This document shows positions 1 to 6,627 of a stretch of DNA of 11,829 nt, piece after piece (within the stretch, counting starts at the first letter, position 1; each line of letters starts with the position of its first letter). Source of the DNA: an uncultured Collinsella sp. (lineage in GTDB: Bacteria > Actinomycetota > Coriobacteriia > Coriobacteriales > Coriobacteriaceae). A program made the position numbers and the translations under genes. The notes beneath the pieces are model-generated. The model did no database searches and was not told where the DNA came from. It saw only the letters and a list, made by a program, of their open reading frames with translations. The DNA is taken from positions 1 to 11,829 of the forward strand of contig USBX01000017.1 in the NCBI GenBank assembly GCA_900552995.1, read 5' to 3'.

Positions 1-22
1 GTCAGATGTGTATAAGAGACAG
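1..22 (+). other. Nextera transposon adapter (artefact)
   Basis: Bases 4-22 are the 19-bp Tn5 mosaic end used in Nextera libraries, preceded by GTC from the Read-1 (i5-side) adapter. This is library sequence, not genome. Native DNA starts at about base 23. A plus-strand reading frame that begins in this stretch (peptide MCIRDS...) is an adapter product and should not be annotated. Confidence 0.98.
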
Positions 23-243
23 TCCTTTGCGTGCGGAACTCGCGACAAACTTAACCCGCGCCAGGCGGCCCCGGAGACCCTCCCTGCCGTCACATTGTTC
101 GAGCCGTTGTTGTTCCTCGCCGCTTCCGCGGCTCGGCGGCCCCGTTCTCCTCGGCGGGGTTGGTCTGATTATTCTTGTTGAACTTCGGCCTTTTGCTCAA
201 AGAAAAACGGGAGATGCGATCTGCATCCCCGCTTTTGTTGCGG
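23..243. other. Left-edge region without a recognised gene
   Basis: No convincing gene is visible in these 221 bases. On the plus strand one frame is open from the contig edge to a TGA at 179-181 (52 codons, mostly G/C-ending in its first half, arginine/proline-rich at the end). It could be the 3' end of a truncated convergent gene, but I recognise no domain. On the minus strand a 36-codon frame starting with TTG at 200 ends at 90 and has no ribosome binding site. There is a perfect inverted repeat at 119-132 (GCCGC TTCC GCGGC), which as minus-strand RNA would carry a GGAA (GNRA) tetraloop. The 8-mer CTCGGCGG occurs twice (132-139, 150-157). The last part holds the terminator of the phosphodiesterase gene, listed separately. 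Confidence 0.4.
203..231 (-). terminator. Rho-independent terminator after the phosphodiesterase gene
   Basis: Read on the minus strand, the inverted repeat 208-231 folds as CGGGGATGC / GCATC-T-CCCG with a 5-base loop and one bulged base, and is followed by five T (203-207). It lies 12 bases past the TAA stop at 244. The other side of the stem is followed by TTTTG on the plus strand (233-237), so it could also stop transcription entering from the left edge. Confidence 0.8.
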
Positions 244-711
244 TTACTCCAAGTCAATAAATTTGGTGCTCAGGATCTTGCCGTCCTTGACGAGCATTCT
301 GGCCATGGTGGGGCCTCGGGTGCCTCTGGGGTAGCTGGCGCTGCCCGGGTTGAGGACTAAACAACGGCCCACTTGGGCTTCTTTGGTTACGTGGGTGTGA
401 CCATTGATGGCTACGTCTACGGATCCCACCGGAAGGTCTTCGCGGTAGTGGGCTACGGCAAATTTGAGGCCTTCGTAGGTGAAGAGGGCCAGACGGTCTA
501 CATCCGGGCCGTAGTCGCGGTAGTAGTCGTTGTTTCCTAGGACCGCTCGCACGGGGGCGATGGTGCATAGATGCTCGTAATCCATCTCTGAGGTGAGGTC
601 CCCGGCGTGGATGATCAGATCTGCGCCCTTGAGCTCGTCCAGAAGCGCGGGCGAAAGATAGCCGTGGGTGTCCGAGATGATGTCGATGCGCTTGGCGCTT
701 GCACTGTTCAT
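244..711 (-). CDS. YfcE/MJ0936-type metallophosphoesterase
   Basis: 155-aa predicted dinuclear-metal phosphodiesterase, about the usual length for the YfcE/MJ0936 group, cytosolic, with no signal peptide or membrane segment. Family motifs appear in order: D14-x-H16 (SDTHG), GD at 37-38, GNND at 59-62, GHTH at 104-107 and NPGS at 121-124, covering the expected metal ligands. The middle histidine motif is unusual: residues 87-92 read AHYRED where many relatives have THGH, leaving one candidate ligand, H88. The ATG at 711 is chosen because AAGGGA lies 4 bases upstream; an in-frame ATG at 759 would start inside the preceding terminator. It follows the LytTR regulator gene with 91 bases between, which contain that gene's terminator and no clear promoter. 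The physiological substrate cannot be told; members hydrolyse model phosphodiesters. Confidence 0.88.
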   Translation of the reverse strand: MNSASAKRIDIISDTHGYLSPALLDELKGADLIIHAGDLTSEMDYEHLCTIAPVRAVLGNNDYYRDYGPDVDRLALFTYEGLKFAVAHYREDLPVGSVDVAINGHTHVTKEAQVGRCLVLNPGSASYPRGTRGPTMARMLVKDGKILSTKFIDLE

Positions 712-747
712 GGGATCCCTTCTGCAAAACCGATTCGACGTATATAC

Positions 748-795
748 AAAAAGCCCCACGGCTCCGCAGACAATTGGTCTACAGGGCTGCGGGGC
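748..795 (-). terminator. Rho-independent terminator after the first LytTR gene
   Basis: On the minus strand GCCCC (795-791) pairs with GGGGC (757-753), with an inner AGAC/GTCT stem around a CAATT loop. Five T follow (752-748). It begins 7 bases after the TAG stop of the regulator gene. It also lies only 36 bases before the start of the phosphodiesterase gene, whose promoter is not obvious. Confidence 0.75.
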
Positions 796-802
796 CAGTG
801 TG

Positions 803-1519
803 CTAGAGGCTCAGGGCCTTCTTGAGCGGCACAACGCGGCGGCGCGAGACCGGCACGCGTTCGTCGACGCCCGTAATGCCCAGTTGGATAGCGCCCGAGG
901 GCACCGTCTCGACATCTGTGACGCACGCCAAGTTGACGATATAGCGGCGATGAACGCGAAAGAAGCCAAAGTCGCAAAGCTTGGCCTCGAACTGCGCCAG
1001 CGAAGTCGTCGATAGAAAACGATCATCGACGGTATAGATACAGGAGTAATCGTCCTTGGCCATGATGAAGCGAATGTCATCCACGGGAATGAGGACCTTA
1101 CGGCCGCCCTTTTCCACCGGAATGCGCTCGATGGTGGCTTTGCTGTCCGTGACGGGCTTGGCGTGCTGCATGACCTTCTCGATCGCGCGATCCAGGCGCG
1201 CCTCCTCAACCGGCTTCATTAGGTAATCGACGGCATCTACGTCGAACGCCTCGACGGCATGATCGCTATACGCGGTCACAAACACAATCGCCGGCGGATT
1301 CTTAAGCTTATGCAGCGCCTCGGCAAGCTGCAGACCAGAAGCACCGGGCATCGAGATATCGAGAAACACGACATCCACGCGACTTTCCATAAGCATCTCG
1401 ATGGCGGAGCGGACGCTCGACGCCTCCGTGATCGTGCCGATCTTGCCCGTTTGCTCGAGCAGGAAGCGAAGCTCCGAGCGAGCCGGCGCCTCATCATCCA
1501 CAATCATCGCACGCAGCAT
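803..1519 (-). CDS. LytTR-family response regulator (pair 1)
   Basis: 238-aa DNA-binding response regulator. The receiver domain (about 1-120) has the acidic pair D8-D9, phospho-acceptor D54 in FLDISMP, switch residue T82 and K102 in MKP. A LytTR DNA-binding domain (about 130-235) carries the hallmark FFRVHRRYIVNL at 186-197. LytTR proteins bind short direct repeats upstream of target promoters. The gene follows its kinase by 72 bases, and the pair shares an operon with a glycosyltransferase. The ATG at 1519 is preferred: GAAAGG lies 10 bases upstream. A TTG at 1540 would add seven residues and would use that ribosome binding site as coding sequence. Family is certain; target genes are not known. 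It is clearly paralogous to the regulator at 6687-7421. Confidence 0.95.
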   Translation of the reverse strand: MLRAMIVDDEAPARSELRFLLEQTGKIGTITEASSVRSAIEMLMESRVDVVFLDISMPGASGLQLAEALHKLKNPPAIVFVTAYSDHAVEAFDVDAVDYLMKPVEEARLDRAIEKVMQHAKPVTDSKATIERIPVEKGGRKVLIPVDDIRFIMAKDDYSCIYTVDDRFLSTTSLAQFEAKLCDFGFFRVHRRYIVNLACVTDVETVPSGAIQLGITGVDERVPVSRRRVVPLKKALSL

Positions 1520-1544
1520 AGGGATAAAACCTTTCGTCAACTAA

Positions 1545-1582
1545 CTACGCCGGGCATCCGCCGCATGACGTTGAGCCCGTAG
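1545..1582 (-). other. Hairpin between kinase 1 and regulator 1
   Basis: In the 72-base gap, CTAC (1545-1548) pairs with GTAG (1579-1582) and GGGC (1552-1555) with GCCC (1575-1578), with a 3-base bulge and a 19-base loop. There is no T tract, so it is not an intrinsic terminator. If folded in mRNA it may influence processing or the ratio of kinase to regulator. It could also be chance in G+C-rich DNA. Confidence 0.3.
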
Positions 1583-1591
1583 CCTTTTATT

Positions 1592-2935
1592 TTACTCTTG
1601 AATGTCAAAGATGCTCTCTGACAAATCGAGATGAAGGAGCACTTTGGTGCCCTTGCCCGGCGCCGATTCGACACGCGTATAGGAGTGCGGCCCATAAAAG
1701 CGATGGATGCGCTCCGAAATATTGTGCATGGCCACACCGGCGCCGCCACCCTGGGGAGAGCTGGCGTCGGGACGGGCAGAGCGCTCGTCAAACAGTCTGG
1801 CGGCGGTACCCTCATCCATGCCCACGCCATTATCGGCCACGGCAATCAAGATTGCATCCTCGCCGTCTTGGTGAACGGTCACGTCGATCCTCAGGGCGTC
1901 GTCATCGCCCATACCATGACGTACGGCGTTCTCGACAATCGGCTGGATCACGAACGCCGGCACCAGCGTATCTTCCACGTCCTCGGACACATCGAACGTC
2001 GCAAGCACGCGGTCCTCGCCAAAGCGGGCCTTCTCAAAGGTAAGGTAGCGCTTGGTCTGTGCAACCTCGCGCGAGACCGGAATGAGCGATCCCGAGTTGT
2101 CGAGCGTGGCACGATAGAACGATGAGAACTCACGAAGCAGTTCGCGGGCCCGCAGCGGGTCGGTGCGCGTAAACGATGCAATGGTGTTCAGCGTGTTGAA
2201 CAGGAAGTGCGGGTTAATCTGCGCCTGCAGCGCACGCACCTCAGCGCGCGCTGTGAGTTCCTTTTGCACCTCGAGCTCGTGGATGGCGAGCTGCGTGGAC
2301 AAGATCTCGGCAAAGCCCGAGGCAAGCGCGTACTGGGTACGGTCGACGGCGCGCGGGGTCTTGTAGTAGAACTTGAGCGTGCCGACGGTACGATCGCCCA
2401 CCTTGATGGGGGCGATAATGCCGGCGGGGACTTGGTTGTGCGAGCCATCCGAGCCCACGACATCCACCGTACGGTTGAACGACTGCACGATGCCATGTTC
2501 GATAACGTAGCGCGTGGCAAGCGTGTGGATGGGAGAATCTGGCAGTAGTTTTTCCTCAAACTCGCCCGCGCAGGCCAACACGTTGCCCTCGTCGGTGATG
2601 GCCACCGTCATGGCGCGCGTCTCGGGCAAAATGCGCCGGCACACCAAACGCGCCGACTCCTGCGTCAAACCGCCCTTAATGTCCTCGAGCATGGCCGAGG
2701 CCACCGAGAGCGTCTCCTCGGTGTACTGGGAGCGCACCGAATCGGGATTGAGCGTCAAAAAGATAAAGATGCACAGAAAGATGCACAGCAGCGCGCAGGC
2801 AATCACCGTGGCGATCGGCTCGATACCGGTCACCAAGGCAAAAATAAAGTACACCAGCACGCAAATGGCGCAGGCAACGGCAATGATGCGAAAGATTGAT
2901 ATTGAACTATCGCGCTGGGCGCGGCGGTCGATCAT
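1592..2935 (-). CDS. LytS-like sensor histidine kinase (pair 1)
   Basis: 447-aa membrane sensor kinase. Two hydrophobic segments (about 14-36 and 40-62) form a short N-terminal hairpin with almost no external loop. A GAF-like region (about 75-215) follows, then the LytS-type kinase core: QAQINPHFLFN with phospho-accepting H243, N336 in the N-box (VENAVRHG), DNGVGM at 368-373, a glycine-rich lid (GGGAG, 397-401) and PGKGT at 426-430. The small membrane part suggests that the GAF-like domain or the bilayer, rather than an external domain, perceives the signal; this is inference. Its ATG overlaps the stop of the glycosyltransferase gene (ATGA, 2935-2932), and GGAGGGG sits 5 bases upstream inside that gene, so translation is likely coupled. 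The partner regulator lies 72 bases downstream. The ligand is unknown. Confidence 0.95.
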   Translation of the reverse strand: MIDRRAQRDSSISIFRIIAVACAICVLVYFIFALVTGIEPIATVIACALLCIFLCIFIFLTLNPDSVRSQYTEETLSVASAMLEDIKGGLTQESARLVCRRILPETRAMTVAITDEGNVLACAGEFEEKLLPDSPIHTLATRYVIEHGIVQSFNRTVDVVGSDGSHNQVPAGIIAPIKVGDRTVGTLKFYYKTPRAVDRTQYALASGFAEILSTQLAIHELEVQKELTARAEVRALQAQINPHFLFNTLNTIASFTRTDPLRARELLREFSSFYRATLDNSGSLIPVSREVAQTKRYLTFEKARFGEDRVLATFDVSEDVEDTLVPAFVIQPIVENAVRHGMGDDDALRIDVTVHQDGEDAILIAVADNGVGMDEGTAARLFDERSARPDASSPQGGGAGVAMHNISERIHRFYGPHSYTRVESAPGKGTKVLLHLDLSESIFDIQE

Positions 2936-4119
2936 TCGGCCCCCTCCAGGATACTGATCAGTTGTGCGTCACGCCAAAGCCCGTCCATGATCTTGGGCCA
3001 AAAGCTCTGGAAACGCAGATAGCTTGCAGCGTTTTGGCGCGCATAGGCCTTTGCCTCGCCGATACCATGGCGCCAAATGCGCAGGTAGCCCTCATGCTCG
3101 CGGGTAAACACGCTGCGGACCATAGCGGTCTTGCGCACGCGGTCGTCGAGCTCGCGCGAAATCCACGGGCCCGGGTAGGGCATGAGCGATGCCGCCGTAA
3201 CGGGAATGAGCTCCTTTTGATGCGCGGCGAATGTCAACTTGGCCCGTTCATAGTACCAACGGTATACATCCTGCATAAAGCGCGGTGAGCGCTTTTCGGA
3301 CTCCGGAGGCAGATGGCGCACGGTCCACTCGTTATCGAACCACACGTCGTAGCCAAACATGCGCATGTTAAAGAGGTAATCCAAGTCCTCGCCGCGGGTG
3401 ATAAACGGGTCAAAGGCCACACGCGTAAAGGCGCGGGCGTGCAGGGCCATCAGGCCGCCGCACACGTAGTTGGAGCGCGAGATGCGGGTGCCCGAGAGCG
3501 CCTTTTTCATCCAACGGTTGAACTCGATGCGCTTGGTCCACCAACGATGGCAGATGCCCGCCTTGTCCGTGGGAGCCAGCGGCGAGCCGTCGCGATCGTA
3601 GAAATAGCCGCTCTTGACCAAGATCGGCAAGCCCTGACGCGTCTGCTGCCCCAACGCATAGGTCGCGCGCTTCATAAAGTCGGCGTCGATGACAGTCTCA
3701 TCGTCATCCAAAAAGATAACCGCGTCATGCCCCAGCACAGCGGCACAGGCTAGCCCCATGTTGCGGATGGCACCGTAGCCTCGCAGGCTCACGCACTCGC
3801 CCGAACCCTTGGGCGCGATCTGAGCAACCCGGTCTGCAATGCGCGAGGCCTGGGTGTTGGTGACAACGGTGACCTTGAGCGTGGGATGCGCGTCGACAAT
3901 CTCGTGCACGCGCAGCGACACATCGGCTGTGGCAGAAACGGGACAGACCACCAAAAGGATGATGCGCGGGATGTCACGTACCTGCTCAAGCGAGGCCAGA
4001 CAGCGGTCGAGTTCGGGATTGTCGGCGTTGAGTCGCGTCGAATGGTCATAGGTGCCAGGGGCGTTTGCGCAAGCGTCATCGCCCGCCCAATATGTTGGAA
4101 TCACAACCGTGGCGTTCAT
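2932..4119 (-). CDS. Family 2-like glycosyltransferase (GT-A fold)
   Basis: 395-aa predicted nucleotide-sugar-dependent glycosyltransferase, without membrane segments, probably acting at the inner face of the membrane. It starts with the typical VIPTYW strand (5-10 region). GYGAIRNMGL at 114-123 matches the GT2 'R-N-x-G' nucleotide-binding region, and LDDDE at 137-141 is the metal-binding DxD-type motif. NYVCGG (217-222) and RGED (242-245) fit the acceptor-side 'GG' and 'ED' catalytic-base motifs. The ATG at 4119 has GGGAGG about 7 bases upstream. An in-frame start at 4158 is rejected because it would put the preceding terminator hairpin inside the coding sequence. It is first in an operon with a LytS-like kinase and LytTR regulator, joined by a 4-base overlap. 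Sugar donor and acceptor (lipid, teichoic-type polymer, polysaccharide or protein) cannot be assigned. Confidence 0.88.
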   Translation of the reverse strand: MNATVVIPTYWAGDDACANAPGTYDHSTRLNADNPELDRCLASLEQVRDIPRIILLVVCPVSATADVSLRVHEIVDAHPTLKVTVVTNTQASRIADRVAQIAPKGSGECVSLRGYGAIRNMGLACAAVLGHDAVIFLDDDETVIDADFMKRATYALGQQTRQGLPILVKSGYFYDRDGSPLAPTDKAGICHRWWTKRIEFNRWMKKALSGTRISRSNYVCGGLMALHARAFTRVAFDPFITRGEDLDYLFNMRMFGYDVWFDNEWTVRHLPPESEKRSPRFMQDVYRWYYERAKLTFAAHQKELIPVTAASLMPYPGPWISRELDDRVRKTAMVRSVFTREHEGYLRIWRHGIGEAKAYARQNAASYLRFQSFWPKIMDGLWRDAQLISILEGAE

Positions 4120-4139
4120 GCCTTCCCTCCCTGCAACAC

Positions 4140-4175
4140 AAAAACGGGGCGCCGCCAAACACAGGCGACGCCCCG
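4140..4175 (-). terminator. Strong terminator hairpin just before the glycosyltransferase gene
   Basis: A 12-bp stem with one mismatch (4145-4156 with 4164-4175, 7-base loop) is followed on the minus strand by five T (4144-4140). It is the only good terminator after the MFS gene, whose stop is 114 bases upstream. It ends only 20 bases before the glycosyltransferase ATG. It therefore either ends the upstream transcript with read-through into the glycosyltransferase operon, or acts as an attenuator in that operon's leader. Confidence 0.85.
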
Positions 4176-4191
4176 CGACCTAGCTGATTCC

Positions 4192-4233
4192 ATCATACCC
4201 ACTTGGGCAAATCATTGCTCGCAAGTCGCAATG
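4192..4233 (-). promoter_or_regulatory. Candidate promoter and inverted repeat for the GT-kinase-regulator operon
   Basis: A near-consensus -10 hexamer TATGAT lies at 4197-4192 on the minus strand. No good -35 is seen at 17 bp; that place (4215-4220, GAGCAA) is covered by a perfect inverted repeat, CATTGC (4213-4218) and GCAATG (4228-4233) with a 9-base spacer. A further ATTGC at 4237-4241 forms a second GCAAT/ATTGC pair. The predicted start site near 4185 gives a leader that contains the terminator hairpin. A weak -35 with a dyad over it would fit an activated or repressed promoter. Confidence 0.35.
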
Positions 4234-4289
4234 TTTATTGCGGATAACCCCAAAAGAGTACCGTGGACAGGCACAATAGCCGCTCGCTC

Positions 4290-5549
4290 CTATGCGGCAT
4301 GCTCTGCCGCCCGAGTCATGCGGGACAGGCGAACCAGCAGCATAAAGCCAACGATCAGCAGCACGCCAATTGAAAGGACGCCCAGCGACGGGTTGCCGGT
4401 CAGCGAGGTGACGACCGACACTAGAAAGGTGCCCATGACGCTTGCATAGCGACCGAAGATGCCAAAGAAGCCGTAGTACTCGTTGGACTTTTCCTTGGGG
4501 ATAATGCGGCCAAAGTAGCTACGGCTGAGCGCCTGCACGCCGCCCTGGAACAGGCCGACCATAATGGCAAGCACCCAGAATTCAAAGGCGGTCTTTAGGA
4601 AGAACGCGGCGAACAGCACAATGCCCATATAGGCGGCAACTGCCACCAAGATCATGTTGAGCGTGCCCACGCGGCCGGCGAGCTTGCCGTAGATGATGGC
4701 GGACGGAAAGGCCACGAACTGCGTAACGAGCAGCGCCAGCACTAGCTGCGTCGAATCGATGCCCAAGGCCGATCCGTAACTGGTGGCCATGGAAATGACC
4801 GTGTGCACACCGTCGATATAGAAGAAGAACGCGATCATGTAGACCAGCACGGTCTTGTTGTGGGCGATCTCGCGCATGGTGTGTCCGACCTCGGAGAACA
4901 CACCGCCCACGATGTGGCCGATGGTGTCCTCGGGACCGCGCTCGCGACCGTACTTTTGCTTATAGGTGCGAATGAGCGGCAGGGTAAAGATGAGCCACCA
5001 GGCACCAGTGATGATAAAAGACAGACGCGTTGCCAGCATGGTGGGGACGCCAAGAGCGGGGCCACCCATGATGAGCGCCAGGCAGATGACGAACGGCACG
5101 GTGGAACCGATGTAGCCCCAGGCATAACCCGAGCTGGACACGGCGTCCATGCGCTCGTCGGTGGTAACGTCGGGCAGCATGGCGTCGTAGAACGTCATAG
5201 AAGAGTTAAGGCCGATGGTGCACAGCACGTACACGGTCAAAAATGCCATGGCGGACATTGGGATAGCCTGCGCCAGGCAAAGAACCAGGCCCGTGAGGAA
5301 AAAGCCCAAGAAGAACTTGATTTTGTTGCCGGCATAGTCGGCAAGTGCGCCCAGAATGGGCATGAGCATGGCGATGACCAGCGAGGCGATCGTCTGTGCA
5401 TTGCCCCAGGCGACCACCAGGTCGGCCGAGGAAGCGCCGGTATTGATGGCGTTAAAGTAAATGGGCACCACCGAGGTATTGAGCAGCACGAGGGCCGAAT
5501 TGCCCACATCATACATAACCCAGTTACGCTCGAGCTTGGTGTATTTCAT
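4290..5549 (-). CDS. UMF1/Atg22-like MFS transporter
   Basis: 419-aa polytopic membrane protein with about 12 hydrophobic segments. Its signatures match the UMF1 branch of the major facilitator superfamily (related to the fungal vacuolar effluxer Atg22): YDVGNSA at 13-19, FYDAMLPDVT at 120-129, SSSGYAWGYIGS at 138-149, FFYIDGV at 242-248 and the highly characteristic LFQGGVQALSRSYFGRIIPK at 333-352. Members are thought to export or exchange small metabolites such as amino acids, but bacterial substrates are mostly undefined, so none is assigned. The ATG at 5549 has AAGGG 9 bases upstream and precedes the first membrane segment by a normal distance. It follows the phospholipase-like gene by 101 bases with only a weak hairpin between, so co-transcription with that gene is possible. 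A strong terminator lies downstream. Confidence 0.92.
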   Translation of the reverse strand: MKYTKLERNWVMYDVGNSALVLLNTSVVPIYFNAINTGASSADLVVAWGNAQTIASLVIAMLMPILGALADYAGNKIKFFLGFFLTGLVLCLAQAIPMSAMAFLTVYVLCTIGLNSSMTFYDAMLPDVTTDERMDAVSSSGYAWGYIGSTVPFVICLALIMGGPALGVPTMLATRLSFIITGAWWLIFTLPLIRTYKQKYGRERGPEDTIGHIVGGVFSEVGHTMREIAHNKTVLVYMIAFFFYIDGVHTVISMATSYGSALGIDSTQLVLALLVTQFVAFPSAIIYGKLAGRVGTLNMILVAVAAYMGIVLFAAFFLKTAFEFWVLAIMVGLFQGGVQALSRSYFGRIIPKEKSNEYYGFFGIFGRYASVMGTFLVSVVTSLTGNPSLGVLSIGVLLIVGFMLLVRLSRMTRAAEHAA

Positions 5550-5590
5550 GGACAGGGACCCTTCGTATTCGCCCGATATGCAGTTAGTTC

Positions 5591-5596
5591 ATCGTA
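5591..5596 (-). promoter_or_regulatory. Weak -10 candidate upstream of the MFS gene
   Basis: The minus strand reads TGGGGTACGATGAA here, resembling the boxes in front of the glycosyltransferase and phospholipase-like genes (TGGG-TATGAT-GG and TGGG-CATAAT-GG). There is no recognisable -35. The 101-base gap (5550-5650) also holds a weak GGGC/GCCC hairpin with a short T run (CTTTG) right after the upstream gene's stop. Nothing else is seen. Confidence 0.22.
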
Positions 5597-5650
5597 CCCC
5601 AATTGTCCAGAACCGCCGGTAAGGATTCGGCAAAGGGGCACGCACGGGCC

Positions 5651-6595
5651 CTATTCCTCGCGGTCGAACTCTTCGTCGGCGCCGAGCACGCGACCGCTGT
5701 AATTGACGTGGTTGGTCACGGCTTCCATATCGCCGGTCTCGATAAAGCGGGCGACGGTGAGCTCGTAATCGAGCAGTGCGCGGTCAAAGACCTCGGGGAA
5801 GCTCTCGGTCGAGACTTCATCGGTAAAGGGGCTCTTCCATGCCAAGTGGCCCAGATTGCCGGTACGCTCGGGCAGCTCGGTCGTCACGCGGTGCGCAAGG
5901 CCGTCGAGCAGCGAATAATCGTGCACCAAGCCCTCGAGCAGGGCAATCGCGCGCGTCTTGGCCGAACCGGCGGGCTCGATAGTGCGGTAGAGCAGCTGCA
6001 TGTCGGCTACGGCGCCGCCGTACTCTCCCACCGGGATATCGATGCCGTACACGCGTCCGGCAACATAGCTCATCAGCACACCGGCAACGCGATTGATGCG
6101 GTCGGTAGTGACGATCTCGCCCGCCGGCGGATAATCCTCGACCGTAGCCCCATCGCGCTTGAGCTGCAGCATCAGCACGTCCAGGTCGCTTTCGAGCACG
6201 GCATGAACTTGACTGCCCGAAGCCTCGAGCTCGGGATCGGACTCGACAATGCCAAACTGCTGCTCGTAGACAAAGGGGTGGGCATTGCGATCGAGCACAT
6301 AGTGCGACAGCAGGCCCAGCGCAAAGGCACGACCCAGATTGGCATCGCGCGGCTGCAGGTGCGACACGCCGTCGCGCAGGCACGAGAACTGGCGCGACAT
6401 GCGCGAGCGATGCATGACCTGAGCAAGTGACATACAGTCGGAAATGCGCGGCGTGAGCATGTGGAAGAAAAACGGGTCGGGACCTTGGTTTCCCAGGATA
6501 AAGGCGATGCGCTCCTCGTCGGACGTGATAACGCCCTGCGGAAGACGGTCGATGCTTTCCTCGCCAAACAGATGATGCGTAATGAGCGCGGGCAT
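5651..6595 (-). CDS. Zinc-dependent phospholipase C-like hydrolase
   Basis: 314-aa protein of the zinc-dependent phospholipase C / S1-P1-like all-helical fold. The expected zinc-ligand ladder is visible: H7-H8 at the N terminus, D40 in GPDPFFF, H45 and H62, HxxxD at 98-102 (GLLSHYVLD), H106, and HxxxE at 131-135. The spacing of the last motifs resembles the H-x3-D and H-x3-E pairs of Bacillus PLC. Unlike secreted PLC toxins it has no signal peptide and starts directly with the ligand-bearing helix, so it is probably cytosolic. This branch is uncharacterised; phospholipid, nucleotide or another phosphoester may be the substrate. The ATG at 6595 has AAAGGA 5 bases upstream. It lies 91 bases after the LytTR regulator of pair 2, with its own candidate promoter, and 101 bases before the MFS gene. 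Calling it a toxin would not be justified. Confidence 0.82.
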   Translation of the reverse strand: MPALITHHLFGEESIDRLPQGVITSDEERIAFILGNQGPDPFFFHMLTPRISDCMSLAQVMHRSRMSRQFSCLRDGVSHLQPRDANLGRAFALGLLSHYVLDRNAHPFVYEQQFGIVESDPELEASGSQVHAVLESDLDVLMLQLKRDGATVEDYPPAGEIVTTDRINRVAGVLMSYVAGRVYGIDIPVGEYGGAVADMQLLYRTIEPAGSAKTRAIALLEGLVHDYSLLDGLAHRVTTELPERTGNLGHLAWKSPFTDEVSTESFPEVFDRALLDYELTVARFIETGDMEAVTNHVNYSGRVLGADEEFDREE

Positions 6596-6627
6596 AATAA
6601 TCCTTTCGATTTCATTCGATGCAATCC

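Noticed and set aside
6..260. Plus-strand frame starting MCIRDS
   Set aside because: The start codon lies in Nextera adapter sequence; the peptide is a known contamination signature.
712..759. Longer N terminus for the phosphodiesterase
   Set aside because: It would extend into the terminator of the preceding gene, and the internal ATG at 711 has a well-placed ribosome binding site.
4120..4158. 13-residue extension of the glycosyltransferase
   Set aside because: It would place the terminator's T run and part of its stem inside the gene; the GT2 fold begins right after the ATG at 4119.
4803..6430. Long plus-strand frames (299 and 275 codons) opposite the MFS and phospholipase-like genes
   Set aside because: His/Gly/Asp-rich antisense shadows of well-supported minus-strand genes, with no ribosome binding sites or domains.
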